From Nitrososphaerota archaeon (GTDB lineage Archaea; Thermoproteota; Nitrososphaeria; Nitrososphaerales; Nitrosopumilaceae), in the NCBI GenBank assembly GCA_021325615.1, contig JAJPGU010000028.1:27168-91167 (forward strand): a DNA stretch of 64,000 nt. Reading direction: 5' to 3'. The notes beneath the pieces were generated by a model. It was given only the letters and a program-made list of their open reading frames with translations. It was not told the origin of the DNA and did no database searches. Position numbers and translations under genes: made by a program. The first letter of the stretch is position 1. Every line of letters begins with the position of its first letter. This document shows, piece by piece, positions 7,982 to 17,331 of this stretch.

Positions 7982-9010
7982 GTGGGCCTAGACCTAAAAC
8001 CGCTGTGCGTACGGGAAAAAACTACCTTGGAATCCTTTGCATCGAAGGTAGTCGCCATTGATGCCTACAATGCAATTTACCAGTTTCTTGCAATTATCCG
8101 CGGTCCAGACGGGATGCCGCTAACCGATTTCAATGGTAAAGTCACGAGCCACATTTCAGGACTCTTCTATAGGAACATAAACTTCCTCTCCATAGGAATA
8201 AAGCCAGTCTACGTATTTGATGGCAAGCCGCCATCACTGAAATCGGCGGAAATCGAGAGAAGAAAACAGGTCAAAAAGGAAGCCACCATAAAATACGAGA
8301 TCGCAATCAGTCAGGGAAAGTATGAGGACGCAAGAAAATATGCACAGCAAACGTCTGTCCTAAAAGACGAAATGGTAGAGGACTCAAAGCGGCTCCTTGA
8401 CCTCTTTGGTATCCCGTACATACAAGCCCCATCCGAGGGTGAAGCTACTGCCGCAAACCTTACAATAACGGGCCTTGCACATGCCTCTGCAAGCCAAGAT
8501 TTCGACTCACTCCTTTTCGGAGCAAGAAAACTTGTGAGAAACTTTACTAACAGCGGTAGGAGGAAACTGCCTAACAGGAATACGACGATAGAAGTTGAGC
8601 CTGAAATTATTGACTTGGAAAAGACACTCGGCGAACTTGGAATAACAAGGGAGCAGTTGGTAGACGTGGGGATAATGATAGGAACCGACTTTAATCCTGA
8701 CGGGTTTGAAAGGATTGGTCCCAAGACCGCGTTGAAGGCCATAAAACAGTATGGCGTACTGGAAGACGTACCCCAAATCCGGGACAAACTCAATACTGTA
8801 GACTATGGGCAGATTCGCGAAATATTCCTTCACCCGAAGGTTGCCCAGGTTTCTGACATAAAATTTGGCATGGTAGACCATGCCGGAATAGCAAAATACC
8901 TGACAAAGGAGCGCAGTTTTTCAAGCGAGCGGGTTGACACGTCCCTTAACAGGCTAAAGAAGGCAATAGAAAAAAAGAGCCATACCTTGGAACAATGGTT
9001 CGGCACTTGA
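7982..9010 (+). CDS. fen: flap endonuclease 1
   Basis: The 342-residue protein is the structure-specific nuclease that removes 5' flaps in Okazaki fragment maturation and repair. The N domain begins GLDLKPL (GTG start at 7982) and has [13 protein letters not shown] and YVFDGKPP. The I domain has [14 protein letters not shown] and [10 protein letters not shown], which carry the metal-binding acidic residues. A helix-hairpin-helix segment ([24 protein letters not shown]) follows. The C-terminus ends TLEQWFGT, a PCNA-interacting peptide. Length and domain order are normal for archaeal FEN1. Confidence 0.92.
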   Translation: MGLDLKPLCVREKTTLESFASKVVAIDAYNAIYQFLAIIRGPDGMPLTDFNGKVTSHISGLFYRNINFLSIGIKPVYVFDGKPPSLKSAEIERRKQVKKEATIKYEIAISQGKYEDARKYAQQTSVLKDEMVEDSKRLLDLFGIPYIQAPSEGEATAANLTITGLAHASASQDFDSLLFGARKLVRNFTNSGRRKLPNRNTTIEVEPEIIDLEKTLGELGITREQLVDVGIMIGTDFNPDGFERIGPKTALKAIKQYGVLEDVPQIRDKLNTVDYGQIREIFLHPKVAQVSDIKFGMVDHAGIAKYLTKERSFSSERVDTSLNRLKKAIEKKSHTLEQWFGT

Positions 9011-9158
9011 CTCGTGACAGTCATTTATCATCACTGCATGCAAATTTATGAGCCAGCCCCCCAAGCGGTCCTTGTATTATCAAGCCAGTCTCGCATTGTT
9101 GGGAAGACGGAAAGATGCGTCATTTTTTTAAGCAATTTTTGTACCATGGATCTCAAGA

Positions 9159-10784
9159 ATGGCGCATACCAGACATGGCGATGATCTTTATCCTGAAGGT
9201 GAGGACCTTCCAGACGTCTCCGGAGTTTCCTTTGACCATGAGGGCAAGGATGGCAGGAAGGTTGGTTTCCTCTGGGGGGTGGCAACATCTTCGTACCAAG
9301 TGGAGGGGGAAATTCTGTCAAACGACTGGTCGGTATTTTCTCGCTCGGGCTTTGTGAGGGATAAGGTGGATTCCATTGCAAAACTGGCAAAGATCTCCAT
9401 AAACCTTGAAGACCCGGGAAAGGCTGTTGACCACTGGAATCTCAAAGTCTTTGGAGATGATGTAAGGAGGACCAAGTCGCTTGGATTGAACGCTTACCGT
9501 CTCTCCATAGAATGGAGCCGTATACAACCTGCCGGGCCGTCCCAGCCAGGGTCGGACGGGTCTGGATTTGACATGGACGCAATATCACACTACTCTCGGA
9601 TGCTGGATTTGTTGGACGAGGCGGGCCTTGAACCGATTGTAACACTGAGCCATTTCACGCTCCCAAAATGGGTTCTCACCCCACCAACTACGCTGCTAGA
9701 CGCCGAGGATGCTGATTTTAAAAAGTCGCTTGGGGGATGGTGCAGCAAAAGTACAGTGGACGCCTTTGTTAATTATGTCAAGTGCATATCCGGTGAGTTC
9801 AAGAACCGAATCAAATACTGGCTTACCATCAATGAGCCCATGTCCTCGGTTGCCTTTGGATATCTGGCAGGGATCTGGTCCCCGGGGTTTATGGGGGCGG
9901 AAGATCGCGCAAAGACCGTCATCTTCAACCTCATTGACGCCCACGCTAGGGCATATGACGCAATAAAACAGGTAGCCGGATCCGGCTCGATGGTGGGGAT
10001 GGCCCATGGGATGGTTTTTCCAAAGGTAAAGACGGAAAATGATATACTTGGTGTCAACAGGAAGGCCACAGCGCAGTACGATTACTGTTTTAACAAGGTC
10101 TTTTTGGAAGCGATAACGGATGGAATTTTCAACCCGACTCTCATGCTTGAAAACAAGGACTGCAGGATCGTTGAGCATTGGAAGGGAAGGCTTGACTTTG
10201 TGGGGTTGAATTATTACCGGTCCGTTTACATCTACCAAAATGAGTTAATCTCCCTCGTCGTGCCTTGGGCAGGCGGGGTATTCGATGAGGATTTGGGCTC
10301 GGCGGGGGCAAGACACAACCTTCTAAACGATCTAGGGTGGGAGGTTTACCCTGCAGGGCTTTATCGCCTCCTCAAATACCTAGACGACAGGTTCGGGCTG
10401 CCGATATTAATCACTGAAAATGGATTTGCAGAAAAAACCGACACTAGCCGGGGATCTGAAGCCCCTATAGGCATGAGAGCCCCGTATGTTGTATCCCACG
10501 CCTGCGAAGTTCTTCATGCCATAAAGGACGGGGTCGATGTTCTGGGATACCTCTACTGGTCTATCGTTGACAACTGGGAGTGGGACTATGACTACATGCC
10601 AAAGTCGCGTTTCGGGCTTTTCAACGTTGACCGAGAATCAAAGGGTAAGGGGCCACTCCCTAGGGTGAAGACGCTGGGGGCTGAAGCTCTGGAGTATATC
10701 GCAAGGCATGGGAAAATTGGGAATGCTGCGGAAAAGTTTGGCACGATTACTCCGTCTGGAACCGCTCTCTTGCCGCCAAAATAG
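9159..10784 (+). CDS. family 1 glycoside hydrolase (beta-glycosidase)
   Basis: The 541-residue (beta/alpha)8 barrel hydrolyses beta-linked glycosides with retention. Residues 55-70 contain FLWGVATSSYQVEG, typical of the GH1 N-terminal strand. The acid/base Glu is in LTINEP (E226) and the nucleophile in LITENG (E420). SIEWSRIQP and YLYWSIVDNWEW are also GH1 signatures. There is no signal peptide, so it is cytosolic. It converges with the exported TIM-barrel-like protein and glycosyltransferase on the other strand, forming a carbohydrate block. Substrate cannot be read from the sequence. Confidence 0.88.
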   Translation: MAHTRHGDDLYPEGEDLPDVSGVSFDHEGKDGRKVGFLWGVATSSYQVEGEILSNDWSVFSRSGFVRDKVDSIAKLAKISINLEDPGKAVDHWNLKVFGDDVRRTKSLGLNAYRLSIEWSRIQPAGPSQPGSDGSGFDMDAISHYSRMLDLLDEAGLEPIVTLSHFTLPKWVLTPPTTLLDAEDADFKKSLGGWCSKSTVDAFVNYVKCISGEFKNRIKYWLTINEPMSSVAFGYLAGIWSPGFMGAEDRAKTVIFNLIDAHARAYDAIKQVAGSGSMVGMAHGMVFPKVKTENDILGVNRKATAQYDYCFNKVFLEAITDGIFNPTLMLENKDCRIVEHWKGRLDFVGLNYYRSVYIYQNELISLVVPWAGGVFDEDLGSAGARHNLLNDLGWEVYPAGLYRLLKYLDDRFGLPILITENGFAEKTDTSRGSEAPIGMRAPYVVSHACEVLHAIKDGVDVLGYLYWSIVDNWEWDYDYMPKSRFGLFNVDRESKGKGPLPRVKTLGAEALEYIARHGKIGNAAEKFGTITPSGTALLPPK

Positions 10785-10807
10785 GTGAGGGGAGATCCCG
10801 CGAGGTT

Positions 10808-11890
10808 TTAAGAAGGCAAGATTTTGAGGAATTGGCTTACTTCAGAGGTCTGGTTGGGGTGGAAAAACATGAAAAACCCTCCAAGCGGAAGGGCGCGGAT
10901 CTCGTTGATTGCATCTAGGTTGTCGCTTGCGGTGCCCCTTTTTTCTACAAGCGATATCTGGACAAACGCCTTTGTAGATGGCGCCTCCTGCTTTATCTGG
11001 GCGAGCGCATCCAGAGTATAATTGAAGAACTGCGGATCCCTTACAAACGCCTGTAGCTGGATGTCTATCATGTCCGCGTGCTTCGCGGCCTCGCCCCAGT
11101 CCCATCCCGCATTCCTCAGCTCACCGTAGGGAGGCATGATCAGGAGCTTGGCACTGCTTCCGGTCCTCACGTTGTATTCCCCGACGGATCTTCTTGCCTG
11201 ATCGAAAAACCCTATCGACGATTGCTCGCTTGTAGTAAATTCGGGAGAGAAGGCAGATCCCTTTTCGTAATCGTATCCGATATAGTCAAAACCACCGGGA
11301 AGGGTGGGCAACCTGCTTGTCAATGACCTTATGGTGTTGTATATGGCGATTGCTCGCACCTTCACCCCGGGGGCTACATGCGAGCTTAACTCTTGCACCT
11401 TGACGGTTGGGTCGGAACTGCTGATCCCTTCCACAATTAGATAGTCTCCTTTCTTGAGATGACTTGCTATCATGCCAACTGTGTTGTTGTATGCAGGCGA
11501 TGCCGCATTTACCAGGAATGCTAGGGCATAATCCCTCGTAGGGGGGCCCGTGACAAGATCATGGGAATCATGGCCTTTCAATGCCCAGCCCCTTTCGGCA
11601 AGGATAAAAACTGTAGATGGACGTACACAGGCTGGTGAAAGGTCATCAGCCTTGAACACCAAATCCATGCTTGCGGGGCATCTTATTTGTGAGTCGACCG
11701 TGCCCCCCCTCATTTGAATAAGGGGCGGATAAGGCGTGGCTGGCAGGGCAGATTCCGCAAAGGCGTATTCTGACAACCCGCCAGTGATTAAAAGGGCCAT
11801 GATGATTCCGCATGGCCACAATCGCGGGATTTCGTGCGCCCTTCTTGAAACAAGTCTCAAATGATCAGGTTTAATGCTGCAAGGGGGCAT
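10808..11890 (-). CDS. exported protein with paired-Cys module and TIM-barrel-like domain
   Basis: ATG at 11890 is chosen because it follows the upstream glycosyltransferase stop by two bases; the open frame extends to 11974 only by overlapping that gene. A basic region and hydrophobic segment (WPCGIIMALLITGGLSEYAFA) act as signal peptide or anchor. Next comes the module IRCPASMDLV...SPACVRPSTVFILAERGWA shared with the protein at 6272-7039. The remaining 250 residues (DYIGYDYEKG, AKLLIMPPYGELRNAG, ADMIDIQLQAFV, GGFFMFFHP) look like alternating strands and helices of a glycosidase-like barrel. No catalytic pair was proven. A role in surface-glycan modification is inferred from the coupling with the glycosyltransferase. 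Confidence 0.55.
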   Translation of the reverse strand: MPPCSIKPDHLRLVSRRAHEIPRLWPCGIIMALLITGGLSEYAFAESALPATPYPPLIQMRGGTVDSQIRCPASMDLVFKADDLSPACVRPSTVFILAERGWALKGHDSHDLVTGPPTRDYALAFLVNAASPAYNNTVGMIASHLKKGDYLIVEGISSSDPTVKVQELSSHVAPGVKVRAIAIYNTIRSLTSRLPTLPGGFDYIGYDYEKGSAFSPEFTTSEQSSIGFFDQARRSVGEYNVRTGSSAKLLIMPPYGELRNAGWDWGEAAKHADMIDIQLQAFVRDPQFFNYTLDALAQIKQEAPSTKAFVQISLVEKRGTASDNLDAINEIRALPLGGFFMFFHPNQTSEVSQFLKILPS

Positions 11891-11892
11891 GC

Positions 11893-13782
11893 CTAGGTAC
11901 TGAGGGTGGACCTCATCGCGCGTCGTAGGGCGTGAAAGGATCTCTTGTCGTATTTCTTCCAGCGGGATGACCATGCCAGGAGGATTTCCACGGCCTCCGT
12001 TCTGAACACGACCTGGTTAATTATGTTGTAAATTCTAAGGAGTGGGATGTATGCAATGAGGTCTGGCCTCCTGAACTTGTAAGCGCAGTATGGGTGAAAC
12101 AAATGTTGTAATCCAAACAACAACAAATCAACTATTATTATCTTTGATATGTCATCAAAAATTTCAGCCGCAGGAACGGCAGAGCTATAATATTCAAAGG
12201 CGAGGCCCAGTATGAAGAAAGGCAGGGATACTGCATAGGCAAAGTCTACCCCGTGAGCATACATGCCAAAAAGATACATCATGGTTCGAGGGCCCCTGAA
12301 CTCCCTTATCAGGCTAAAATTTGCCGACCTTGAATAGTAATAGCCAATATTCCAGCGTATTCTCTGCTCCCTGAGTTTTTTCCAATCTGAGGGCTGGTCT
12401 GTCCTGAGCACCGCACGTGGTTCCAGCTCGTTTTTGTAACCGTAACGCCCAAGCCGTATCGTAATTTCACCGTCCTCGCCGTACCTGTCCTCTGCCCATC
12501 CTCCAACGCGCATCAACGCATCCTTACTGAAAACGGAGAAGGCTCCGGACTGGACCATGATGGAATCGACAAGTTCCTCCTCTCTCTTGTAAAAAAGGTA
12601 GAGGAAGATGAAATCAAGTGAAATTATCTTTTGCCAAATGGATTTTTCCTCCATCGGCACAATCACTCCTGAAACCGAACCCACGGATGGGTCAGAAAAA
12701 TGGGAGACGATTGGACTTATTGCCCCTGCCTCTATGACCGAGTCTGTATCTATCCTGAAAATTATCTGGCCTGAGGTTCTCTTTAGGCCGTATCGGAGTG
12801 CCGACCCCTTGCCGGAGTTTGGTATGTTGAAAACTACGCCGTCGCAATTTTTCAGGTCCATGATTGCCGATGAGGCCAATTCCCTAGTCCGGTCCGTCGA
12901 ACCGTCATTTACAACAATTATTTCAGTCCCTCCGCGGTAGTTTGCCGCAGCCCTGTCGATACTCTCTATGCATCTCTGAATTGTGCCCTCCTCGTTATAT
13001 GCCGGAAGCAGGAAGGAGATCACTTTGGGTTTCTGGCGTCCTATCGGGCGTCGTTTTATCCATGCCGGCAGCCTTGCCTCCATCAAGAAATAGGCAAGGA
13101 AATTATTGAATGAAAAAATTACCGTGATGTTAAGTACCAGGTAGCTGAACGTGATCGAGTCTGAACTAATCTGTAGAACTGAAGCCAGGGCATACATCAT
13201 GATGACTGATGATGCCAGCATCGCTAGAAAAAAAAGATACTCGTCGATATAGGTGCGGCTGACGAAGGGGCGGACGGGAGTCCCTCTGGGCCAAGTGATG
13301 TTCTTGAACAAGCAAGCCTCTATAAGAAAGGCGCCGACAAGGGAGGCGACAATATAACTCCCGTACAAATAGTCGACCGAAAACGGGATGTGTATGCAAT
13401 AAAGCGCAGAAACGAGAAAAACCTCGGATGTTGGAAAAAAAATTGCACAAAGGGCCGCATATGACAGGATTCTCAACCGCATGCTGAGACTGCTGGAGGT
13501 GGAGGTGGCAAGGGAGAGAAAAAACACGCCAAAAAGCAACTGTACGTGTAAAGGAGCCGACACCACTATTGGCGAATAAAAGTTACCAAGATAGAGGCCG
13601 CTTGTGGTAAGATATGCAGGTATGCGAAGAAAATGGAATGCGTATGCCAGGGATTGGTTTTCAAGCATCTGGATCTGCGAAAACCACTCAAGTGCGAGGA
13701 TGGAAAAAAATGTGGCGCATAGCAGAAACCTTGCCGGAAAGTTTAGCGCTATCCTACGGATGAGAAATTTTAAGATTTTCAT
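11893..13782 (-). CDS. membrane glycosyltransferase family 2 with N-terminal membrane domain
   Basis: Residues 1-240 form an N-terminal membrane domain with six to eight hydrophobic segments. Residues about 252-480 are a processive-type GT2 domain: ISFLLPAYNEEGTI, VVNDGSTD (nucleotide-sugar Asp), FRIDTDSV, YGEDGE (catalytic ED) and the EQRIRW form of QxxRW. C-terminal hydrophobic helices follow. Such enzymes transfer sugars to a growing glycan or lipid at the membrane. The N-terminal domain loosely resembles the exosortase/archaeosortase topology but no catalytic Cys was found at the expected place. It is the first gene of a tight unit with the exported barrel protein. Confidence 0.8.
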   Translation of the reverse strand: MKILKFLIRRIALNFPARFLLCATFFSILALEWFSQIQMLENQSLAYAFHFLRIPAYLTTSGLYLGNFYSPIVVSAPLHVQLLFGVFFLSLATSTSSSLSMRLRILSYAALCAIFFPTSEVFLVSALYCIHIPFSVDYLYGSYIVASLVGAFLIEACLFKNITWPRGTPVRPFVSRTYIDEYLFFLAMLASSVIMMYALASVLQISSDSITFSYLVLNITVIFSFNNFLAYFLMEARLPAWIKRRPIGRQKPKVISFLLPAYNEEGTIQRCIESIDRAAANYRGGTEIIVVNDGSTDRTRELASSAIMDLKNCDGVVFNIPNSGKGSALRYGLKRTSGQIIFRIDTDSVIEAGAISPIVSHFSDPSVGSVSGVIVPMEEKSIWQKIISLDFIFLYLFYKREEELVDSIMVQSGAFSVFSKDALMRVGGWAEDRYGEDGEITIRLGRYGYKNELEPRAVLRTDQPSDWKKLREQRIRWNIGYYYSRSANFSLIREFRGPRTMMYLFGMYAHGVDFAYAVSLPFFILGLAFEYYSSAVPAAEIFDDISKIIIVDLLLFGLQHLFHPYCAYKFRRPDLIAYIPLLRIYNIINQVVFRTEAVEILLAWSSRWKKYDKRSFHALRRAMRSTLST

Positions 13783-14475
13783 GAAGTTTCACCTCTTTGC
13801 AAAAGAAAGGCTGGGCATGTGGGAGGTTTGGTGGAATTTCAATCGCATTGTGATTCCTTTGCTTGAGTTCTAGTGCCGGAATCTTGGTTGGGGAAGGGGT
13901 CAACGCATTGTACTGGCCAGGGAGACAATCTTTGATGTGTGACGTGACCGCTGCTGGGGGTCTGCATCGAAGTCCTTTCTTACCACGATTATTTAACAAC
14001 TGGCTATGTTTCTTATGGTATAAAATTAATCGGGATAATCTGAAATGTCGTGATAGAAGAAATTTCACTATGAATTATTCGCCCACTTGATTAGGGCTTG
14101 ATGTAAATAAAAAAGGCGGATTCATTTTGTCCGGTCTTGCTGGCCAGTGGGACAAGGATTACCAGAGTCAATGTGAATTGATAGGTTTCAAAGCTCTTTT
14201 GTATTTTTTTCAAGAAGATAATTATAAAAAATGAATCCATATTTTGGAATCACTGGAACAGTCTGTGGGGAGAAAGTCATGTGGAAATGTCGTGGAATGC
14301 AGGATTCGGAGGTAAAAAACTAGGGTTTTCTGTACTGAAAAACTAGACCATTTCTATTGTTTTTTGATACAAAAAATAGATGCTAAATTCTAAAATACTC
14401 AGCCGTGCCAAATTTTAGTGTTGGAAGTATTTTCAGGAGTTTCCCTCGACGAGCCCCTGTCTTCGGACTTTTGGT
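13783..14475. other. 693-bp intergenic region with no supported gene
   Basis: The stretch is A/T-rich and holds the upstream regions of the leftward glycosyltransferase and the rightward winged-helix gene. The only balanced small frame is a 30-codon one at 14231-14323 (starts MNPYFGITG), but a TATA-like TTATAAAAA abuts its ATG. That makes expression from this start unlikely. I saw no repeat, structured RNA or mobile-element end. Confidence 0.4.
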
Positions 14476-14781
14476 GTGATATTAGCAGTGATCGATGGTT
14501 TTACTGAACAAAACGTGATAGGCTGGGGAAACCGAGGATGGGTCGAGATTATAGATATGATATTGGAAATCTGTGAAAAAGGTGCCTTGAAAACCCACAT
14601 CATGTACAAATGCAACCTAAATTCAAAACAGATGGATCATTACCTCAATTTTTTGGAAAATCAAAGGCTTATCGAGATGGACAAGCGGGAGCCATACGCA
14701 AAACGACCCCTTTACATCACAACAGGCCTTGGGCAAAAATACATCCGAGCATACAAGCAGATAGAGAAGCTCTTCAAATAA
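14476..14781 (+). CDS. winged-helix DNA-binding protein (HTH_45 type)
   Basis: The 101-residue protein has helix 1 EIIDMILEICEKGALKTHI, recognition region NLNSKQMDHYLNFLENQRLIE and wing YITTGLGQKYIRAYKQIEKL. This is the common thaumarchaeal single-domain winged helix related to ArnR1. GTG at 14476 is the first possible start; GTG at 14488 is an alternative. It stands alone after a long spacer. The targets are unknown. Confidence 0.7.
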   Translation: MILAVIDGFTEQNVIGWGNRGWVEIIDMILEICEKGALKTHIMYKCNLNSKQMDHYLNFLENQRLIEMDKREPYAKRPLYITTGLGQKYIRAYKQIEKLFK

Positions 14782-14865
14782 TTCCTGCCTGGAAGGTATG
14801 GATTACTTTCTGCGACTCGCCCCTTTGATTGGAAAAACAAAAGGCGGAATCAGACAGGCAATGGA

Positions 14866-15072
14866 TCATCCTTGTGGAGATCCAAATGTATTCCAGCCCA
14901 GAATTCTGCCAGAATCAGAATCGATGGCGGCCACTTTATTCTCTCCTCCAAGGACGGTCACGTGTACGAACCACACCTTGCCTTCTTTGATTGCCTTGGC
15001 CTCGATTACAGAGTGGTATTGCGCGAAGAATCCTGTAGCAATGCGCTTTGCCTTTTCCTCCTCTATTTCCAA
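14866..15072 (-). CDS. stand-alone PepSY-like protein, 68 aa
   Basis: The small protein has a helix (EEEKAKRIATGFFAQYHSVIEA) followed by beta strands KVWFVHVTVLG and VAAIDSDSGRILGW. It matches the first 65 residues of the protein at 415-987 in length, order and motif. The start is TTG at 15072. There is no signal peptide, so it is probably cytosolic, unlike most PepSY proteins. Function is unknown. Confidence 0.55.
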   Translation of the reverse strand: MEIEEEKAKRIATGFFAQYHSVIEAKAIKEGKVWFVHVTVLGGENKVAAIDSDSGRILGWNTFGSPQG

Positions 15073-15206
15073 TGAACATAATTCTGATGAATCTTATATA
15101 AAAAAATACCATAAATCCCAAATGCGGGGTTTATAGAGGGGCCTACTAGGAAATCGCCGTCAAGGAATTGTGAAGATATGTTATTTTTGGCAGCAAATTA
15201 AATGCT

Positions 15207-16841
15207 TCAACGTAGGCGCTTTCGTTTTTCCTCTATCCGTTTTTCCGCTTCGAATCTTTCAAGCCCGTATGCTTTCAGGTCTACGAATTTTATTATCTGG
15301 CTTAGGTTGGGGTGGGATTTTTTAATGCAACGGTACATCGACTGGGCCACTTTGCGATAATCTGCATGTCCCTGTGGTACAGTCCTAAGCTCCAAGAGAT
15401 GGGTGGCCTCTCTAAGGTTTAACTTGATAAAATAATTGTAATTGTAAGCAAAGGGTACCACATACTGTGCCTGTTCGGGCATTTGGCCTTTCAAAAGGGC
15501 GAACACCTCTTTTGACCTATACATGCAGTCCTCGAAATCCTTCTTTATTCCAAGAGCGATGATTTCTTCAGGCAGGGAAAAGCCGTGGTCTGCTGTCAAT
15601 AGCTGCCTCTCAAGGGTCAGCACACGGTGCCTGTGAAGATCGCGGAACATGCCATAGTTAGTCCGCAGGTCGAATGTATACTCGGCCATCTCGAACCCCC
15701 TCGGCGGCCTCTGCCTCCTGTTGGCCCTCATCTCGGAAAACCTTTTGATGATCACTTTCCTTGCGTTGGGGGGCATCTTCCTTACCTGGGAAAGGACATC
15801 GCGGTAGGAAAGTCCCGGCGACTGATCGTACAGCAGCGCCGTTATCACCATGTCTTCTGCCTTTTTCTGTCCTCCTGCATCTACAAGTCTTACAAGGTAA
15901 TCGCTTGATTTACTTGGTTTGAGGTAACGGGCGGAAAAATCCTTGGACTCCTTCCGTATCTGGCGAAGATATTTTTGCATTTCCTTCCCATGCGGGTCAT
16001 CTGACCTCTTTACAAAGGAGCTGATGACCGTGGAAAGCTCTCGGTGCATCTTGAAGGCAAGGTCCCTCTCCTCCTTTAGTCCGGAGGAATAAAGTATGGT
16101 AAGAAGATATTCAAAAGCTCTGCCATTGCCAGTTATTCCAACATTTGTAAGTGTGGAGGCAGGAAGCAATCCTCTGAGGACGTCGAGCGCCTTTGCTCTG
16201 ATTGTCGCATTGTATATGCGGGTCGCTGACTTGATGTCTGATTCCTCTCTAAGGTCAGAAAAAAGGGCATCTTTACCATCAGAGGTTTTGAATTTCTGGC
16301 GATCGATGGGTTCTCTTTCTTGTATGAAGGAAATCATCGGCTGGATGTTTTTGGAATACATGTCAAAGTCGAGATTGCAAGAGTCCACATACCTGTCTGC
16401 ATGCCTTGAATCCATTATGTCAGGTTCAAGAAAAAATTTGTACCTCCCTGCAACCTTCTTATCCCAGGCAACGTACCGTGAGGATTTCTCAAGGTATGAC
16501 AAGCCCAGTCTGCGATCCTCGATTTTCTTTACAGCGATATTTGACACGCCCTCAATTGCGATCTGGGCCTCGCCGAGCTCGGCAACGGAGTCATCACCGT
16601 ATTCAAGCAAGACCTTGTCGTAAAACTCTTGACCGCGGCTTTCGTTGTGGAGAAATTCGTCGAGGAAAACCTTTCGCATGCTCTTGTCGGTGCGGCTATA
16701 CCTTGACATGAGCGCGCCACGATCCACCTGTCGCGTGGTGATGATCGCAAAAACTGAATCGTCAGTGTTCGAAAAGTGATCCATGAGGACTTTTTTTTCG
16801 TGATCTGAAAACTCCGACAACAAGTTCTGGAACCCCCACAA
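15207..16841 (-). CDS. thyX: tandem ThyX-like FAD-dependent thymidylate synthase
   Basis: At 544 residues this is about twice the usual ThyX length (220-250). The first half has [20 protein letters not shown] and [15 protein letters not shown], corresponding to the ThyX signature RHRxxSxxExSxRY with the His changed, then [18 protein letters not shown]. The second half has [18 protein letters not shown] (Arg-His-Arg kept, later Ser residues lost) and [13 protein letters not shown]. It therefore looks like a fused duplication in which each half keeps part of the active site. ThyX makes dTMP from dUMP with FAD, NADPH and methylene-folate. The TTG start at 16841 is uncertain. A divergent homologue with another role is possible. 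Confidence 0.75.
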   Translation of the reverse strand: MWGFQNLLSEFSDHEKKVLMDHFSNTDDSVFAIITTRQVDRGALMSRYSRTDKSMRKVFLDEFLHNESRGQEFYDKVLLEYGDDSVAELGEAQIAIEGVSNIAVKKIEDRRLGLSYLEKSSRYVAWDKKVAGRYKFFLEPDIMDSRHADRYVDSCNLDFDMYSKNIQPMISFIQEREPIDRQKFKTSDGKDALFSDLREESDIKSATRIYNATIRAKALDVLRGLLPASTLTNVGITGNGRAFEYLLTILYSSGLKEERDLAFKMHRELSTVISSFVKRSDDPHGKEMQKYLRQIRKESKDFSARYLKPSKSSDYLVRLVDAGGQKKAEDMVITALLYDQSPGLSYRDVLSQVRKMPPNARKVIIKRFSEMRANRRQRPPRGFEMAEYTFDLRTNYGMFRDLHRHRVLTLERQLLTADHGFSLPEEIIALGIKKDFEDCMYRSKEVFALLKGQMPEQAQYVVPFAYNYNYFIKLNLREATHLLELRTVPQGHADYRKVAQSMYRCIKKSHPNLSQIIKFVDLKAYGLERFEAEKRIEEKRKRLR

Positions 16842-16895
16842 TTATAATAATTGTTCTGCCTAGTCAGACAACACCACGCGCAAATGCGACCATGT

Positions 16896-17189
16896 TTAGC
16901 GGTCGGTCGTTTTTCTAATCTGGATGAGGTCTGGAGCTCCCTCTTTTGGGGCATTGTGTCTTGACTGCCACCTGAGCAACACTTCTTTGAAAGATTCTGC
17001 CTCTGATACATCTTCGGTATACATGAGCGTGGTCACCCACCTTCCTTCCCCGGCTGTTCCGCCCATGGAGTTCATCCAGAAATCTGTCGGCATGTTTTCA
17101 AAGGCCTTGTGGTTTTGGTCCCGGCTCATGTCAATCCACCTCTTTGCTACAAAGTGCAGAACTTCATCTAACTCTTCTTTTGTGATCAT
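16896..17189 (-). CDS. conserved hypothetical protein, 97 aa
   Basis: The protein starts MITKEELDEVLHFVAKRW (ATG at 17189; the frame extends to a TTG at 17210). It is a small alpha/beta protein with GGTAGEGRWVTTLMYTEDVSEAESFKEVLL. There are no membrane segments and no known catalytic motif. It lies directly upstream of the ThyX-like gene on the same strand and may be cotranscribed. I do not recognise the family. Confidence 0.5.
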   Translation of the reverse strand: MITKEELDEVLHFVAKRWIDMSRDQNHKAFENMPTDFWMNSMGGTAGEGRWVTTLMYTEDVSEAESFKEVLLRWQSRHNAPKEGAPDLIQIRKTTDR

Positions 17190-17304
17190 CGTTGAACCAT
17201 TACGATACAAGTCATTTTAAAATTACCTAATGTGGTATAAAAAAGGGAAAAACTTAGCTAAAATGATCTTACAAAAATTTTAAACCTTGTTAACACTTTG
17301 CTGG

Positions 17305-17316
17305 TTATATTAAAAA
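17305..17316 (+). promoter_or_regulatory. TATA-like box of cdvA
   Basis: TTATATTAAAAA is centred about 23-25 bases before the ATG at 17332. This spacing predicts a leaderless transcript beginning at that ATG and supports it over the ATG at 17323. Confidence 0.5.
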
Positions 17317-17331
17317 ATTGACATGTGCCTA

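Noticed and set aside
8311..8793. 160-codon minus-strand open frame inside FEN1
   Set aside because: It is the antisense shadow of the nuclease core; Ser/Leu-rich composition is a by-product of the sense codons.
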